Shown piece by piece: positions 18,947 through 27,281 of a stretch of DNA of 64,000 nt. This DNA comes from Castellaniella sp. Its GTDB lineage: Bacteria; Pseudomonadota; Gammaproteobacteria; Burkholderiales; Burkholderiaceae_B. The first letter of the stretch is position 1. The number at the start of each line of letters is the position of its first letter. The notes beneath the pieces are model-generated. The model searched no databases and was not told where the DNA came from. It was given only the letters and a program-made list of their open reading frames with translations. The position numbers were made by a program, and so were the translations under genes. Location: NCBI RefSeq assembly GCF_004321985.1, contig NZ_SCQN01000044.1, forward strand, positions 147,620-211,619. The letters run 5' to 3'.

Positions 18947-18964
18947 ACTGGATGAAAAACCAGT
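18947..18964 (-). promoter_or_regulatory. Candidate LexA operator (SOS box) of lexA
   Basis: Read on the minus strand, ACTGG-TTTTTCAT-CCAGT is a palindrome with the CTG-N10-CAG geometry of LexA boxes (consensus CTGT-N8-ACAG; here CTGG-N8-CCAG). It lies only 9 bases ahead of the lexA start codon. Autoregulation of lexA is expected. The outer G/C instead of T/A makes it a variant box. Confidence 0.55.
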
Positions 18965-19007
18965 CCGTATTGTGTCTGAAGTGGCAGCCGAAAGCAAGCG
19001 TTCCCGC

Positions 19008-19031
19008 CGGCCCCGGTCTGAGCCGGGGCCG
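19008..19031. repeat. GC-rich stem-loop downstream of tyrB
   Basis: CGGCCCCGG and CCGGGGCCG form a 9-base stem around a 6-base loop, starting 13 bases beyond the tyrB stop. There is no T tract on either strand. It is probably an RNA 3' stabiliser or factor-dependent end for tyrB ahead of lexA. Confidence 0.5.
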
Positions 19032-19043
19032 ATATGGCTGGTT

Positions 19044-20249
19044 CTAGTGCTTCAGGACCTTGGCGATCGACTGTGCCACATAGTCGATGTTGCCGCTGTT
19101 CAGGGCGGCAACGCAGATGCGGCCGCTGCCAATGGCATAGATGCCGAACTCGTCACGGAGGCGGTCGACATGCGCCTTGGTCAGGCCGGAGTATGAGAAC
19201 ATCCCGCGCTGGGCTTCCACGAAGCGGAAGTCCTGGGTGACGCCCTGTGCGTGAAGCTTCTCCACCAGTTGATGGCGCATGGTGCGGATGCGGTCCCGCA
19301 TCTCGGCCAGCTCGGTCGCCCAGAGCGCACGCAGTTCGGGTGTGTTGAGTACCATCGCCACGATGGCGCCGCCATGGGTGGGGGGGTTGGAGTAGTTGGT
19401 GCGGATGACGCGCTTGAGCTGGCTCAGGACGCGGGTGCTTTCCTCGTCTCCGCTGGTGATCAGCGTCAGGGCGCCCACTCGCTCACCGTACAGCGAAAAT
19501 GATTTGGAGAACGAGGAACTGACGAACATGGTCATGTTCATCCCGGCAAACAACCGGACCACAGAGGCATCCTCTTCCAGGCCTGCTCCGAATCCCTGGT
19601 AGGCAATGTCCAGGAAAGGCACGAGCTGACGCGACTGCAAGGTCTTTGCGATTTCGAGCCACTGTTCCGTGCTGGGATCCACGCCCGTGGGATTGTGGCA
19701 GCAGGCGTGCAGCACCACGATGGTGCCAGCCGGCAGCGCGCGCAGGGACGCCATCATGGCATCGAAGTCAAGACCGTGGGTGGCCGCATCGTAGTAGTCG
19801 TACTGCACGACGGGAAAGCCCGCGGCCGAAAACAGTGCCTGGTGGTTGGCCCAGCTCGGATTGCTGATGGCGACCTGGGCATTGGGCAGGATGCGCTTGA
19901 GGAAATCGGCCCCGATCTTCAGGGCTCCGGTGCCACCCAGCGCCTGTACCGTGACCGAGCGGTGTTCGGAAATCAGGGGAGAATCGGCGCCCAGGAGCAG
20001 GGCGCGCGCGCCGGCGTTGTAGCCAGGAATGCCGTCAATCGGCAGGTAGCTGCGTGGTGCCGCCTGCTCGAACAGCTTTGCTTCCGCCTGGCGGACGGAC
20101 TTCAGCAGCGGGATGTGGCCCTTGTCGTCGTAGTAGACACCTACGCCCAGGTTCACCTTGGTGGAGCGGGTATCGGCCTTGAATTGTTCGTTCAGGCCCA
20201 GGATGGGGTCGCGGGGGGCAAGTTCGACGGAAGCGAATAGGGAGGACAT
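19044..20249 (-). CDS. tyrB: Aromatic/aspartate aminotransferase, class I
   Basis: Encodes 401 residues. It has the PLP lysine Lys249 in [16 protein letters not shown] and the HNPTGVDP and GTGALKIG motifs. Sequence pattern and length fit the AspC/TyrB group, which exchanges amino groups between glutamate and aspartate or aromatic 2-oxoacids. tyrB is the name used for this position next to uvrB in related bacteria. AspC specificity cannot be excluded. It is divergent from uvrB and lies upstream of lexA on the same strand. Confidence 0.88.
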   Translation of the reverse strand: MSSLFASVELAPRDPILGLNEQFKADTRSTKVNLGVGVYYDDKGHIPLLKSVRQAEAKLFEQAAPRSYLPIDGIPGYNAGARALLLGADSPLISEHRSVTVQALGGTGALKIGADFLKRILPNAQVAISNPSWANHQALFSAAGFPVVQYDYYDAATHGLDFDAMMASLRALPAGTIVVLHACCHNPTGVDPSTEQWLEIAKTLQSRQLVPFLDIAYQGFGAGLEEDASVVRLFAGMNMTMFVSSSFSKSFSLYGERVGALTLITSGDEESTRVLSQLKRVIRTNYSNPPTHGGAIVAMVLNTPELRALWATELAEMRDRIRTMRHQLVEKLHAQGVTQDFRFVEAQRGMFSYSGLTKAHVDRLRDEFGIYAIGSGRICVAALNSGNIDYVAQSIAKVLKH

Positions 20250-20277
20250 TGGACAGTGAAGGAGGGAGAAAAGGGGC

Positions 20278-20303
20278 CTTGGTCTTGAAGCTTGGTCTTG
20301 AAG
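20278..20303. repeat. Tandem 13-base direct repeat between tyrB and uvrB
   Basis: CTTGGTCTTGAAG occurs twice with no gap (20278-20290, 20291-20303). The second copy supplies the likely -35 region of uvrB. It may be a duplicated regulator half-site or slippage product. Confidence 0.7.
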
Positions 20304-20320
20304 ATCAACGATGGGATAAT
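20292..20320 (+). promoter_or_regulatory. Predicted uvrB promoter
   Basis: TTGGTC (20292-20297) and GATAAT (20315-20320) are separated by 17 bases and lie 37 bases ahead of the uvrB start. I find no LexA box overlapping it, which would be unusual for uvrB if this organism regulates it by SOS. Confidence 0.45.
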
Positions 20321-20356
20321 AAGGGGTTTACCCGTAGAGTGTCTAGCACAAGCCTC

Positions 20357-22393
20357 ATGTCTGATTCCGGCGCGCGATTCGTGCAGTACCCCGATAGCCC
20401 GTTCCAGCTGTACGAACCCTATTCGCCCGCCGGCGATCAGCCGGCTGCGATTGCTGCGCTCGAAGAGGGCTTGCGCGACGGGCTCATGGGCCAGACATTG
20501 CTGGGTGTTACAGGGTCCGGCAAAACATACACCATGGCCAACGTCATCGCGCGAATGGGGCGTCCGGCCATCGTGCTGGCACCCAACAAGACGCTGGCGG
20601 CGCAGCTTTATGCCGAGATGCGCGAGTTCTTTCCACGCAACGCGGTGGAGTATTTCGTTTCGTATTACGACTATTACCAACCCGAGGCCTATGTGCCGGC
20701 GCGTGACCTGTTCATCGAGAAGGACTCGTCAATCAACGAGCACATCGAGCAGATGCGGCTTTCGGCGACCAAGAGCCTGCTCGAGCGCCAGGATACCGTC
20801 ATCGTAGGGACAGTGTCCTGCATCTATGGGATCGGCAATCCGGGCGACTATCACGCCATGGTGCTGACCCTGCGCAACGGTGACCACATCGCGCGGCAAG
20901 AGATTCTCGCCCGCCTGGTGTCCATGCAGTACGAACGCAATGACATGGATTTCGCGCGTGGGACATTCCGCGCGAGAGGCGAAATCGTGGACGTATTCCC
21001 GGCCGAACATGCCGAATACGCGCTTCGCATCACCATGTTCGACGACGAGATCGAGTCCCTGGACCTGTTCGATCCGCTCACGGGCAAGCTGGTTCAGAGT
21101 CTGGTGCGGTTCACCGTTTTCCCGAGCTCTCACTACGTCACACCGCGCGAAACCGTGCTGCGCGCGATCGGGACTATCAAGGAAGAGCTGCGCAGCCGCC
21201 TGGAGGAGCTGAACACCGCCGGCAAGCTGGTCGAGGCGCAGCGCCTGGAGCAGCGCACCCGTTTCGATCTGGAGATGCTGCAGGAGCTGGGCTTCTGCAA
21301 AGGCATCGAGAATTACTCGCGGCACTTGTCCGGCGCCGCGCCCGGTGAGCCGCCTCCCACGCTCATCGACTATCTGCCGGCGCGCGCACTCATGTTCATC
21401 GATGAGAGCCACGTTACGATCGGGCAGTTGGGGGGCATGTATCGAGGTGACCGGTCGCGCAAAGAGACGCTGGTGCAATTCGGGTTCCGGCTTCCTTCCG
21501 CGTTGGACAACCGGCCTCTGCGGCTCGAGGAATTCGAGGCCCGCATGCCGCAGTGCGTGTTCGTGTCCGCCACCCCTGGTCTCTATGAGTCCCAGCATTC
21601 CGACCAGGTGGTGGAACAGGTGGTGCGTCCTACGGGGCTGGTGGATCCCGAAGTCGAAGTCCGGCCGGCCACGACTCAGGTGGATGACCTGCTCGGTGAG
21701 GCCAAGAAATGTATCGCGCGCCGCGAGCGGGTGCTGGTGACCACGCTCACCAAGCGCATGGCTGAAGATCTGACCGAGTATCTGCAGGAAAGCGGGCTCA
21801 AGGTGCGCTATCTGCATTCGGACATCGACACTGTCGAGCGGGTCGAGATCATCCGGGACCTCCGGCTGGGTGCTTTCGACGTGCTGGTGGGGATCAACCT
21901 GCTGCGCGAGGGACTGGATATTCCTGAGGTGTCCCTGGTTGCAATCCTGGATGCCGACAAGGAGGGTTTTCTGCGGTCCGAACGCAGCCTGATCCAGACC
22001 ATGGGCCGGGCGGCCCGCAATCTGCATGGCCGGGCGATCTTGTACGCTGACCGGGTGACCGATTCCATGCAGCGGGCGATGGGTGAGACTCGGCGCCGGC
22101 GGGAAAAGCAGCAAGCCTTCAACGAAGCGCATGGGATCACGGCACGCGGCGTCAGCAAGGCCGTGCGCGACCTGATCGACGGGGTAGGCATGTCCCCCGC
22201 TGCGGTGCCGGATGACGAGCCGGCTTTCGATGCTGCCGCCCTCCGGGACGAGAAGTCGCTGGCTCGGGAAATCCGGCGTCTGGAGCAGAAAATGAATGAA
22301 CACGCCCGCAATCTGGAGTTCGAGCAGGCCGCCGCCGCACGAGACGCCCTGCATGCGCTCAAGGACCGGGCGCTATGGGCGGCAAACTTCTGA
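20357..22393 (+). CDS. uvrB: UvrABC excinuclease subunit B
   Basis: Encodes 678 residues from the ATG at 20357 (E. coli UvrB 673); the longer upstream frame starting inside tyrB is not conserved. Motifs: Walker A GVTGSGKT at 50-57, beta-hairpin region [12 protein letters not shown] that inserts at the lesion, DEAD-like box [11 protein letters not shown], helicase motifs V and VI in [14 protein letters not shown] and TMGRAARN, and the C-terminal UVR domain ([15 protein letters not shown] onward) that recruits UvrC. It works with UvrD encoded at 1842. The phosphatase gene follows 76 bases later. Confidence 0.97.
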   Translation: MSDSGARFVQYPDSPFQLYEPYSPAGDQPAAIAALEEGLRDGLMGQTLLGVTGSGKTYTMANVIARMGRPAIVLAPNKTLAAQLYAEMREFFPRNAVEYFVSYYDYYQPEAYVPARDLFIEKDSSINEHIEQMRLSATKSLLERQDTVIVGTVSCIYGIGNPGDYHAMVLTLRNGDHIARQEILARLVSMQYERNDMDFARGTFRARGEIVDVFPAEHAEYALRITMFDDEIESLDLFDPLTGKLVQSLVRFTVFPSSHYVTPRETVLRAIGTIKEELRSRLEELNTAGKLVEAQRLEQRTRFDLEMLQELGFCKGIENYSRHLSGAAPGEPPPTLIDYLPARALMFIDESHVTIGQLGGMYRGDRSRKETLVQFGFRLPSALDNRPLRLEEFEARMPQCVFVSATPGLYESQHSDQVVEQVVRPTGLVDPEVEVRPATTQVDDLLGEAKKCIARRERVLVTTLTKRMAEDLTEYLQESGLKVRYLHSDIDTVERVEIIRDLRLGAFDVLVGINLLREGLDIPEVSLVAILDADKEGFLRSERSLIQTMGRAARNLHGRAILYADRVTDSMQRAMGETRRRREKQQAFNEAHGITARGVSKAVRDLIDGVGMSPAAVPDDEPAFDAAALRDEKSLAREIRRLEQKMNEHARNLEFEQAAAARDALHALKDRALWAANF

Positions 22394-22469
22394 CAGGACA
22401 CGCTTTTCTCTGATTCTCAGTCGAAAATACTTGCCAATTTCCGGGTTTTCCCGCACACTTTCACCTATC

Positions 22470-22958
22470 ATGCATAAGGTCCTTTTCGTCTGTACAGGCA
22501 ATATCTGCCGTTCCCCCACCGCTCAGGGCGTGTTCCAGCATCTGGTTGACGAGGGCAGCCTTTCTGACGCAGTTTGCGTCGATTCCGTTGCCACGCATCA
22601 TTTTCATGTGGGTGAAGCCCCCGACGCGCGGGCACAGGCTGCTGCGCGAAAGCGCGGCTATGACCTGTCCAGCCATGTGGCGCGTCAAATCAGGATGGAT
22701 GATTTTCGGGATGCGGACCTGATCCTCGCCATGGATTGGGAGAACCTGTCGGCACTGCAGCAGCAGTGCCCCAAGATCTACCAGCACAAGCTCATGCTGC
22801 TGATGCGTTTTTCCAACGAATTCGAGGAAGCGACGGTGCCGGACCCTTACTATGGCGGCCCCGAAGGTTTCAACAAGGTCCTGGACTACATCGAAGACGC
22901 CTGCCAGGGGGTCCTGGAACTCGTGCGCAAGCGTGCCCTTCAGTATCAGGCAGCCTGA
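22470..22958 (+). CDS. Low-molecular-weight protein-tyrosine phosphatase
   Basis: Encodes 162 residues from the ATG at 22470. The P-loop CTGNICRS is at 8-15 (Cys8 nucleophile, Arg14 phosphate binding) and the general acid Asp125 is in VPDPYYGG. This is a complete active site and normal family length. The gene lies between uvrB and iscR as in related Burkholderiales. Such enzymes act on phosphotyrosine proteins, often exopolysaccharide kinases, but no such kinase is nearby, so the substrate is unknown. A terminator follows at 22984. Confidence 0.9.
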   Translation: MHKVLFVCTGNICRSPTAQGVFQHLVDEGSLSDAVCVDSVATHHFHVGEAPDARAQAAARKRGYDLSSHVARQIRMDDFRDADLILAMDWENLSALQQQCPKIYQHKLMLLMRFSNEFEEATVPDPYYGGPEGFNKVLDYIEDACQGVLELVRKRALQYQAA

Positions 22959-22983
22959 TCCGCCACTTGCATCGGCATGACCC

Positions 22984-23006
22984 AAAGGCGCCTCCCGGCG
23001 CCTTTT
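22984..23006 (+). terminator. Intrinsic terminator after the phosphatase gene
   Basis: AAAGGCGCC and GGCGCCTTT form a perfect 9-base stem with loop TCCC, followed by a T. It lies 26 bases past the phosphatase stop and insulates the isc operon. Confidence 0.85.
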
Positions 23007-23106
23007 CATTGCCCCTCGGCTGCGTGAAATCCTGTCGGCTTGATCTACGTCAAGTTTCCCTTCCGACAGGGCCTGGAGCTCGCCCGATTCGTGCATCCGC
23101 ATTGAT

Positions 23107-23131
23107 ATACTTGACTCAATTAGTCGGGTAT
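23107..23131 (+). promoter_or_regulatory. Type 1 IscR binding site
   Basis: The 25 bases match the type 1 IscR consensus (ATASYYGACT-R-WWW-Y-AGTCRRSTAT) at 24 positions; only the central R is C. Key parts: ATACTTGACT, CAATT, AGTCGGGTAT. Type 1 sites are bound by the [2Fe-2S] form of IscR. It covers the -35 box of the predicted iscR promoter, so holo-IscR should repress the operon. Confidence 0.9.
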
Positions 23132-23139
23132 CAGATATG
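23111..23139 (+). promoter_or_regulatory. isc operon promoter
   Basis: TTGACT (23111-23116) and GATATG (23134-23139) with a 17-base spacer lie within and just after the IscR site, about 34 bases ahead of the iscR start. Confidence 0.6.
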
Positions 23140-23172
23140 CCCAATGACTAGCATCGAATAGTGAGGCCTATC

Positions 23173-23697
23173 ATGCGTTTGACGACCAAGGGACGATTTG
23201 CAGTAACTGCGATGATCGATCTGGCTTTGCGGGCTCATAGCGGACCGGTGACGCTGGCCGCCATCAGCGAACGGCAGAACATCTCGCTGTCCTATCTGGA
23301 GCAGCTTTTTGGCAAGTTGCGTCGTCATGAGTTGGTCGACAGCGTTCGCGGGCCTGGCGGTGGCTATACGCTGGCGCGTCATGCACGCGACATCTCCGTG
23401 GCCGGCGTCATTTTCGCGGTGGACGAGCCGCTCGACGCAACGAGCTGCGGCGGCAAAGAAAATTGCAACATCGGCCGCAATGGGCATACTGGAAAGTGCA
23501 TGACCCATGATCTGTGGGCGACGCTGAGCCGAAAGATGGTAGAGTATCTGGATTCGGTCTCGCTGCAAGATCTGGTGGATCAGCAGCGCCTGCGTGAATG
23601 GCAGGAATCCGGCCAGCTGCGAGCGGGCCTGAAGTCCACCGGCCGCAAGGTTCCAGCGCGCCAGGCGGAACCTCTGGAGGAGACCGTCTCGGCCTGA
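23173..23697 (+). CDS. iscR: IscR, Rrf2-family iron-sulfur cluster regulator
   Basis: Encodes 174 residues from the ATG at 23173 (MRLTTKGRFAV, the normal Rrf2 start). The winged helix lies at about 1-70. Cluster ligands are Cys92, Cys98, Cys109 and His112 in the pattern C-x5-C-x10-C-x2-H; E. coli has C-x5-C-x5-C-x2-H, so the loop before the third cysteine is five residues longer here. IscR senses [2Fe-2S] supply and represses isc through the site at 23107. It is followed by iscS after 23 bases with a good AAGGAG. Confidence 0.95.
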   Translation: MRLTTKGRFAVTAMIDLALRAHSGPVTLAAISERQNISLSYLEQLFGKLRRHELVDSVRGPGGGYTLARHARDISVAGVIFAVDEPLDATSCGGKENCNIGRNGHTGKCMTHDLWATLSRKMVEYLDSVSLQDLVDQQRLREWQESGQLRAGLKSTGRKVPARQAEPLEETVSA

Positions 23698-23720
23698 TTG
23701 GTCCGGCCCAAGGAGTCTGA

Positions 23721-24929
23721 ATGTCGTTGTCGCCCCCCGTGTATCTGGATTACTCCGCCACCACGCCGGTGGACGAGCGGGTGGTCCAGGCGATGCTGCC
23801 GTGGCTCGGCGAACGCTTCGGCAACGCGGCTTCCACCAGCCACGCCTGGGGCTGGGATGCCAGCGAGGCTGTCGAGCAGGCTCGTGCTCAAGTTGCAGGA
23901 CTGATCCATGCCGATCCACGCGAGATCATCTGGACATCCGGTGCGACCGAGTCCGACAATCTGGCGATCAAGGGCGTGGCGCAATTCCATGGTGGGCGCG
24001 GGCGTCACATCGTGACGGTTCGCACCGAACACAAGGCTGTCCTCGACACCTGTCATGCGCTGGAGCAGGGCGGGTTCGAGGTCACCTATCTGGATGTGGA
24101 CGCTGGCGGGCTGGTGACGCCCGAGGCTTTGGCGGCCGCCTTGCGCCCGGACACCATTCTGGCGTCCGTGATGCTGGTGAATAATGAAATAGGGGTCATC
24201 CAGGACGTCGCTGCGCTGGCGGCCGTGTGTCATCAGCGGGGCGTACTGTTTCATACCGATGCGGCGCAGGCCACCGGGAAGATTCCCGTCGACGCGGCTG
24301 GGATGGACGTGGACTTGATGTCGCTGTCGGCACACAAGACCTACGGGCCCAAGGGAATCGGTGCGCTTTACGTGCGCCGCAAGCCTCGTGTGCGTCTGGA
24401 AGCACAGATGCACGGAGGTGGGCACGAGCGGGGCTTGCGCTCCGGGACGCTGCCCACGCATCAGATCGTCGGCATGGGTGCTTCATTCGAGCTGGCCGGG
24501 CAACTCATGGCGACGGAGCTTCCCAGGATCGGCGCATTGCGCGACCGTCTCTGGGAAGGCTTGCGCGATCTGCCCGACGTCTATCTCAATGGCGATCCAG
24601 CTCGGCGCGTTGTCCACAACCTGAACATCAGCGTGGCGCATGTCGAAGGCGAGGCACTGCTCATGTCCGTCCCGGAACTGGCGGTTTCGTCTGGTTCAGC
24701 CTGCACGTCGGCCAGCCTGGAACCGTCGCACGTCCTGCGCGCGCTAGGGCGCAGCGATCTGCTCGCACACAGTTCCCTGCGCATGACGATAGGCCGCTAT
24801 ACGTCCGATACGGATGTGGATCTGGCGATTCGCGTGCTGCGGACGCAGATTCAACGCCTGCGCGAGCTCTCGCCGCTCTGGGAAATGCGTGAACGAGGTA
24901 CTCTGGGCGCCTGGATGGAGACCTGCTGA
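23721..24929 (+). CDS. iscS: Cysteine desulfurase IscS
   Basis: Encodes 402 residues, colinear with E. coli IscS. The PLP lysine is Lys206 ([10 protein letters not shown]) and the persulfide cysteine is Cys328 ([14 protein letters not shown]), the same numbers as in E. coli. The loop is the long class I (NifS/IscS) type. It takes sulfur from cysteine and supplies it for Fe-S clusters and, in many bacteria, tRNA thiolation. The last residues (LGAWMETC) differ from the E. coli C-terminus, which is where IscU docks. Its stop overlaps the iscU start (TGATG). Confidence 0.95.
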   Translation: MSLSPPVYLDYSATTPVDERVVQAMLPWLGERFGNAASTSHAWGWDASEAVEQARAQVAGLIHADPREIIWTSGATESDNLAIKGVAQFHGGRGRHIVTVRTEHKAVLDTCHALEQGGFEVTYLDVDAGGLVTPEALAAALRPDTILASVMLVNNEIGVIQDVAALAAVCHQRGVLFHTDAAQATGKIPVDAAGMDVDLMSLSAHKTYGPKGIGALYVRRKPRVRLEAQMHGGGHERGLRSGTLPTHQIVGMGASFELAGQLMATELPRIGALRDRLWEGLRDLPDVYLNGDPARRVVHNLNISVAHVEGEALLMSVPELAVSSGSACTSASLEPSHVLRALGRSDLLAHSSLRMTIGRYTSDTDVDLAIRVLRTQIQRLRELSPLWEMRERGTLGAWMETC

Positions 24930-25318
24930 TGGCTGGTCTGCCGTACGGGCCGCTGGTTCTGGATCACTATCTGCATCCGCGCAACGTAGGGTCTCTGGAT
25001 CCGGCGGATGCGCGTGTGGGGTCTGCACTGGTCGGATCTCCGGTCCTGGGCGAGGTACTCAAGCTCCAGATCTTCCTGCAGGACGGAACCATCACCCAGG
25101 CTCGCTTTCGCGCGTTTGGTGGTGGTTCGGCGATTGCCGCGGGTTCGTGGCTGACCGAACAACTACAGGGCCAAAGTCTGAACCATGCGCTGGGCATCCG
25201 CAGTCAGGACATCATGAGTGCCCTGAACCTTCCGCCTGTGAAGATGCATTCGGCGTTGCTCGCCGAAGATGCCATCCGGGCCGCAGTAGCTGATTACACG
25301 CAAAAACACTCTCAATAA
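24929..25318 (+). CDS. iscU: IscU-like scaffold protein without any cysteine
   Basis: Encodes 129 residues, clearly of the IscU family and of normal length, in the normal place after iscS. The HscA-recognition motif LPPVK is intact at 101-105. All three cluster ligands are replaced: the PACGD motif reads PVLGE (Leu40), GCGSAIA reads GGGSAIA (Gly65), and KIHCS reads KMHSA (Ser108). The ligand-region Asp is Glu42; His107 is kept. There is no cysteine anywhere in the protein. By established IscU chemistry it should not accept persulfide or hold a [2Fe-2S] cluster in the usual way. The frame is intact and shows no decay, so it may have a new role such as an IscS partner or regulator, or be an early degenerating gene. 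Confidence 0.9.
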   Translation: MAGLPYGPLVLDHYLHPRNVGSLDPADARVGSALVGSPVLGEVLKLQIFLQDGTITQARFRAFGGGSAIAAGSWLTEQLQGQSLNHALGIRSQDIMSALNLPPVKMHSALLAEDAIRAAVADYTQKHSQ

Positions 25319-25339
25319 CCCCCTCAAGTGAGTTGCATC

Positions 25340-25663
25340 ATGGGAATTACATTGACATCGCAAGCAGCCGAGCATATCCAGCGCAATCTGGAAAAGCGGG
25401 GCAAGGGCCTGGGGCTGCGCCTGGGCGTGAAGCCGGCTGGCTGTTCCGGTCTGTCTTACCAACTGGAGTATGTGGACGATCCAACCGCTGAAGATCAGGT
25501 GTTCGAGCAGTTCGGCGCGCGGGTCTACGTCGCGCCCGACAGCCTGCCGTATCTGCAGGGAACCGAACTCGACTATGCGCGTGAGGGCCTGAACGAGGGG
25601 TTTCGCTTCCACAACCCGAATGAAAAGGCGGCTTGTGGGTGTGGGGATTCGTTCACAGTCTGA
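25340..25663 (+). CDS. iscA: IscA, A-type iron-sulfur carrier
   Basis: Encodes 107 residues from the ATG at 25340, the same length as E. coli IscA. The three ligand cysteines are present at 35, 99 and 101 (PAGCSGLSY and ACGCGDSF), at identical positions. A-type carriers pass clusters to apo-proteins. It ends the operon: a strong terminator follows and then the convergent lysS gene, so hscB, hscA and fdx, which normally come next, are absent here. Confidence 0.93.
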   Translation: MGITLTSQAAEHIQRNLEKRGKGLGLRLGVKPAGCSGLSYQLEYVDDPTAEDQVFEQFGARVYVAPDSLPYLQGTELDYAREGLNEGFRFHNPNEKAACGCGDSFTV

Positions 25664-25679
25664 GGCTTACCGGAAAACG

Positions 25680-25717
25680 GCAGGGCCCGGGACTCGATTC
25701 GAAGTCCCGGGCCCTGC
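25680..25717. terminator. Bidirectional terminator between iscA and lysS
   Basis: A perfect 15-base inverted repeat (GCAGGGCCCGGGACT / AGTCCCGGGCCCTGC) with an 8-base loop sits between the convergent iscA and lysS stops. On the minus strand it is followed by GTTTTCC, giving a short U tract for lysS. Confidence 0.85.
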
Positions 25718-25738
25718 TGCTTTGGCCGCCTGGCGTCG

Positions 25739-27256
25739 TCAGTCTTCGCGACGCATGTGCGGAAAGAGAATCACGTCCCGGATGTTGGGGCTGTCGGTCA
25801 GCATCATGACCAGCCGGTCGATGCCGATTCCGCATCCGCCCGTGGGCGGCATGCCGTACTCCAGTGCTCGGACGTAGTCGGCGTCGTAATACATGGCTTC
25901 CTCGTCGCCTGCGTCTTTCGCAGCTACCTGCGCCCGGAACCGCGCCGCCTGGTCCTCGGGGTCGTTCAGCTCCGAGAATCCGTTGGCAATCTCGCGCCCG
26001 CAGGCGAAAAGTTCGAACCGCTCCGTGATGTCGGCCTGCGTATCCGAGGCCCGGGCCAGCGGTGAGACTTCAACCGGGTAGTCAATGATGTAGGTCGGGT
26101 GCCAAAGCTGGGTTTCGGTGGTTTCCTCAAAGAGCGCCAGCTGCAGGGCACCCAGGCCGGCGTGAGAGAGCGCCGGACCATCGACCTCGGCGCCCAGCCG
26201 GAGCAGCTCGGTCCTCAGGTAGCCGGCGTCCAAGAGCTGGCTGTCGGTATAGACCGGCGCGTATTTGCGGATGGCCTGGGTAATGGTGAGCCTGTCGAAA
26301 GCGCGGCCAAGGTCCAGGGGTTTGCTCTGGTAGATCAGGTCCGTCGTGCCGCAGGCGCTCAGCGCGGTATCCCGGATCAATGACTCCGTGTAGTCCATCA
26401 GCCATTGATAGTCGGTATAGGCCGCGTAGAACTCCATCATCGTGAATTCGGGGTTGTGACGCGGACTCACGCCTTCGTTGCGGAAGTTGCGGTTGATCTC
26501 GAAGACACGCTCGAATCCGCCTACGATCAAGCGCTTCAGATACAGTTCGGGCGCGATGCGCAGGTACATATCCATGTCCAGCGCGTTGTGGTGCGTGATG
26601 AAAGGCTTGGCCGAAGCGCCCCCCGGAATCGGGTGCAGCATGGGCGTTTCGACTTCCAGGAAGTTGGCGTCCGACATGAACTGGCGGATGGTCGCCACGA
26701 TGCGGCTGCGGGCCAGAAAGGTCTGTCGCGTTTCCTCGCTGACGATGAGATCCACATAGCGGCGCCGGTAGCGCAGCTCCTGATCTGCCATACCGTGGAA
26801 TTTGTCCGGCAGCGGCCGCAACGACTTCGCCAGCAGACGCAGCGACTGGACGCGCAGCGACAGCTCGCCCTTGTGGGTCTTGAAGACCTCTCCTTCGGCA
26901 CCGATGATATCGCCGATGTCCCAGGACTTGAAGGCCGCGTAGGCTTCGTCCCCCAGGACGCTGCGGTCCAGGTAGAGTTGCAGGCGCCCGCTGGTGTCCT
27001 GCAGTGTTGCAAAGCTGGCCCTGCCCATGACACGCTTGAGCACCATGCGTCCGGCTACCTTCGCATGGCGGTTCAGGGCTTGAAGGGCGTCGTCGTCAAG
27101 CGTGCCGCAGTCCTGGTGCAGGGTTGCCGCGTGGCTGTCGGGACGAAAGTCGTTGGGGTATGCCGGGCCCGCCGCGCGCAGGGCGTCCAGCTTGCCGCGC
27201 CGTTCGGCGATGAGGCGGTTCTCGTCCGGGGCTTGTGAATCGTTTTGAGCAGTCAT
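25739..27256 (-). CDS. lysS: Lysyl-tRNA synthetase, class II
   Basis: Encodes 505 residues (E. coli LysS 505). The N-terminal OB-fold anticodon domain covers about 50-165. Class II motifs: motif 1 around [21 protein letters not shown], motif 2 [20 protein letters not shown], motif 3 [14 protein letters not shown]. It charges tRNA-Lys. It follows prfB after 25 bases, the classic prfB-lysS operon arrangement. Confidence 0.97.
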   Translation of the reverse strand: MTAQNDSQAPDENRLIAERRGKLDALRAAGPAYPNDFRPDSHAATLHQDCGTLDDDALQALNRHAKVAGRMVLKRVMGRASFATLQDTSGRLQLYLDRSVLGDEAYAAFKSWDIGDIIGAEGEVFKTHKGELSLRVQSLRLLAKSLRPLPDKFHGMADQELRYRRRYVDLIVSEETRQTFLARSRIVATIRQFMSDANFLEVETPMLHPIPGGASAKPFITHHNALDMDMYLRIAPELYLKRLIVGGFERVFEINRNFRNEGVSPRHNPEFTMMEFYAAYTDYQWLMDYTESLIRDTALSACGTTDLIYQSKPLDLGRAFDRLTITQAIRKYAPVYTDSQLLDAGYLRTELLRLGAEVDGPALSHAGLGALQLALFEETTETQLWHPTYIIDYPVEVSPLARASDTQADITERFELFACGREIANGFSELNDPEDQAARFRAQVAAKDAGDEEAMYYDADYVRALEYGMPPTGGCGIGIDRLVMMLTDSPNIRDVILFPHMRRED

Positions 27257-27281
27257 GTCGTCGAGGGTAGGGGGCCAGGGA

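Noticed and set aside
20729-22354. Open frame of 541 codons antisense to uvrB
   Set aside because: No recognisable domain, low-complexity His/Gln/Arg composition, and it lies wholly within a certain gene.
24929-25318. IscU cysteines lost through a sequencing or frame error
   Set aside because: The three substitutions are in separate places, in frame, with conserved residues on both sides of each; a single error cannot cause this.
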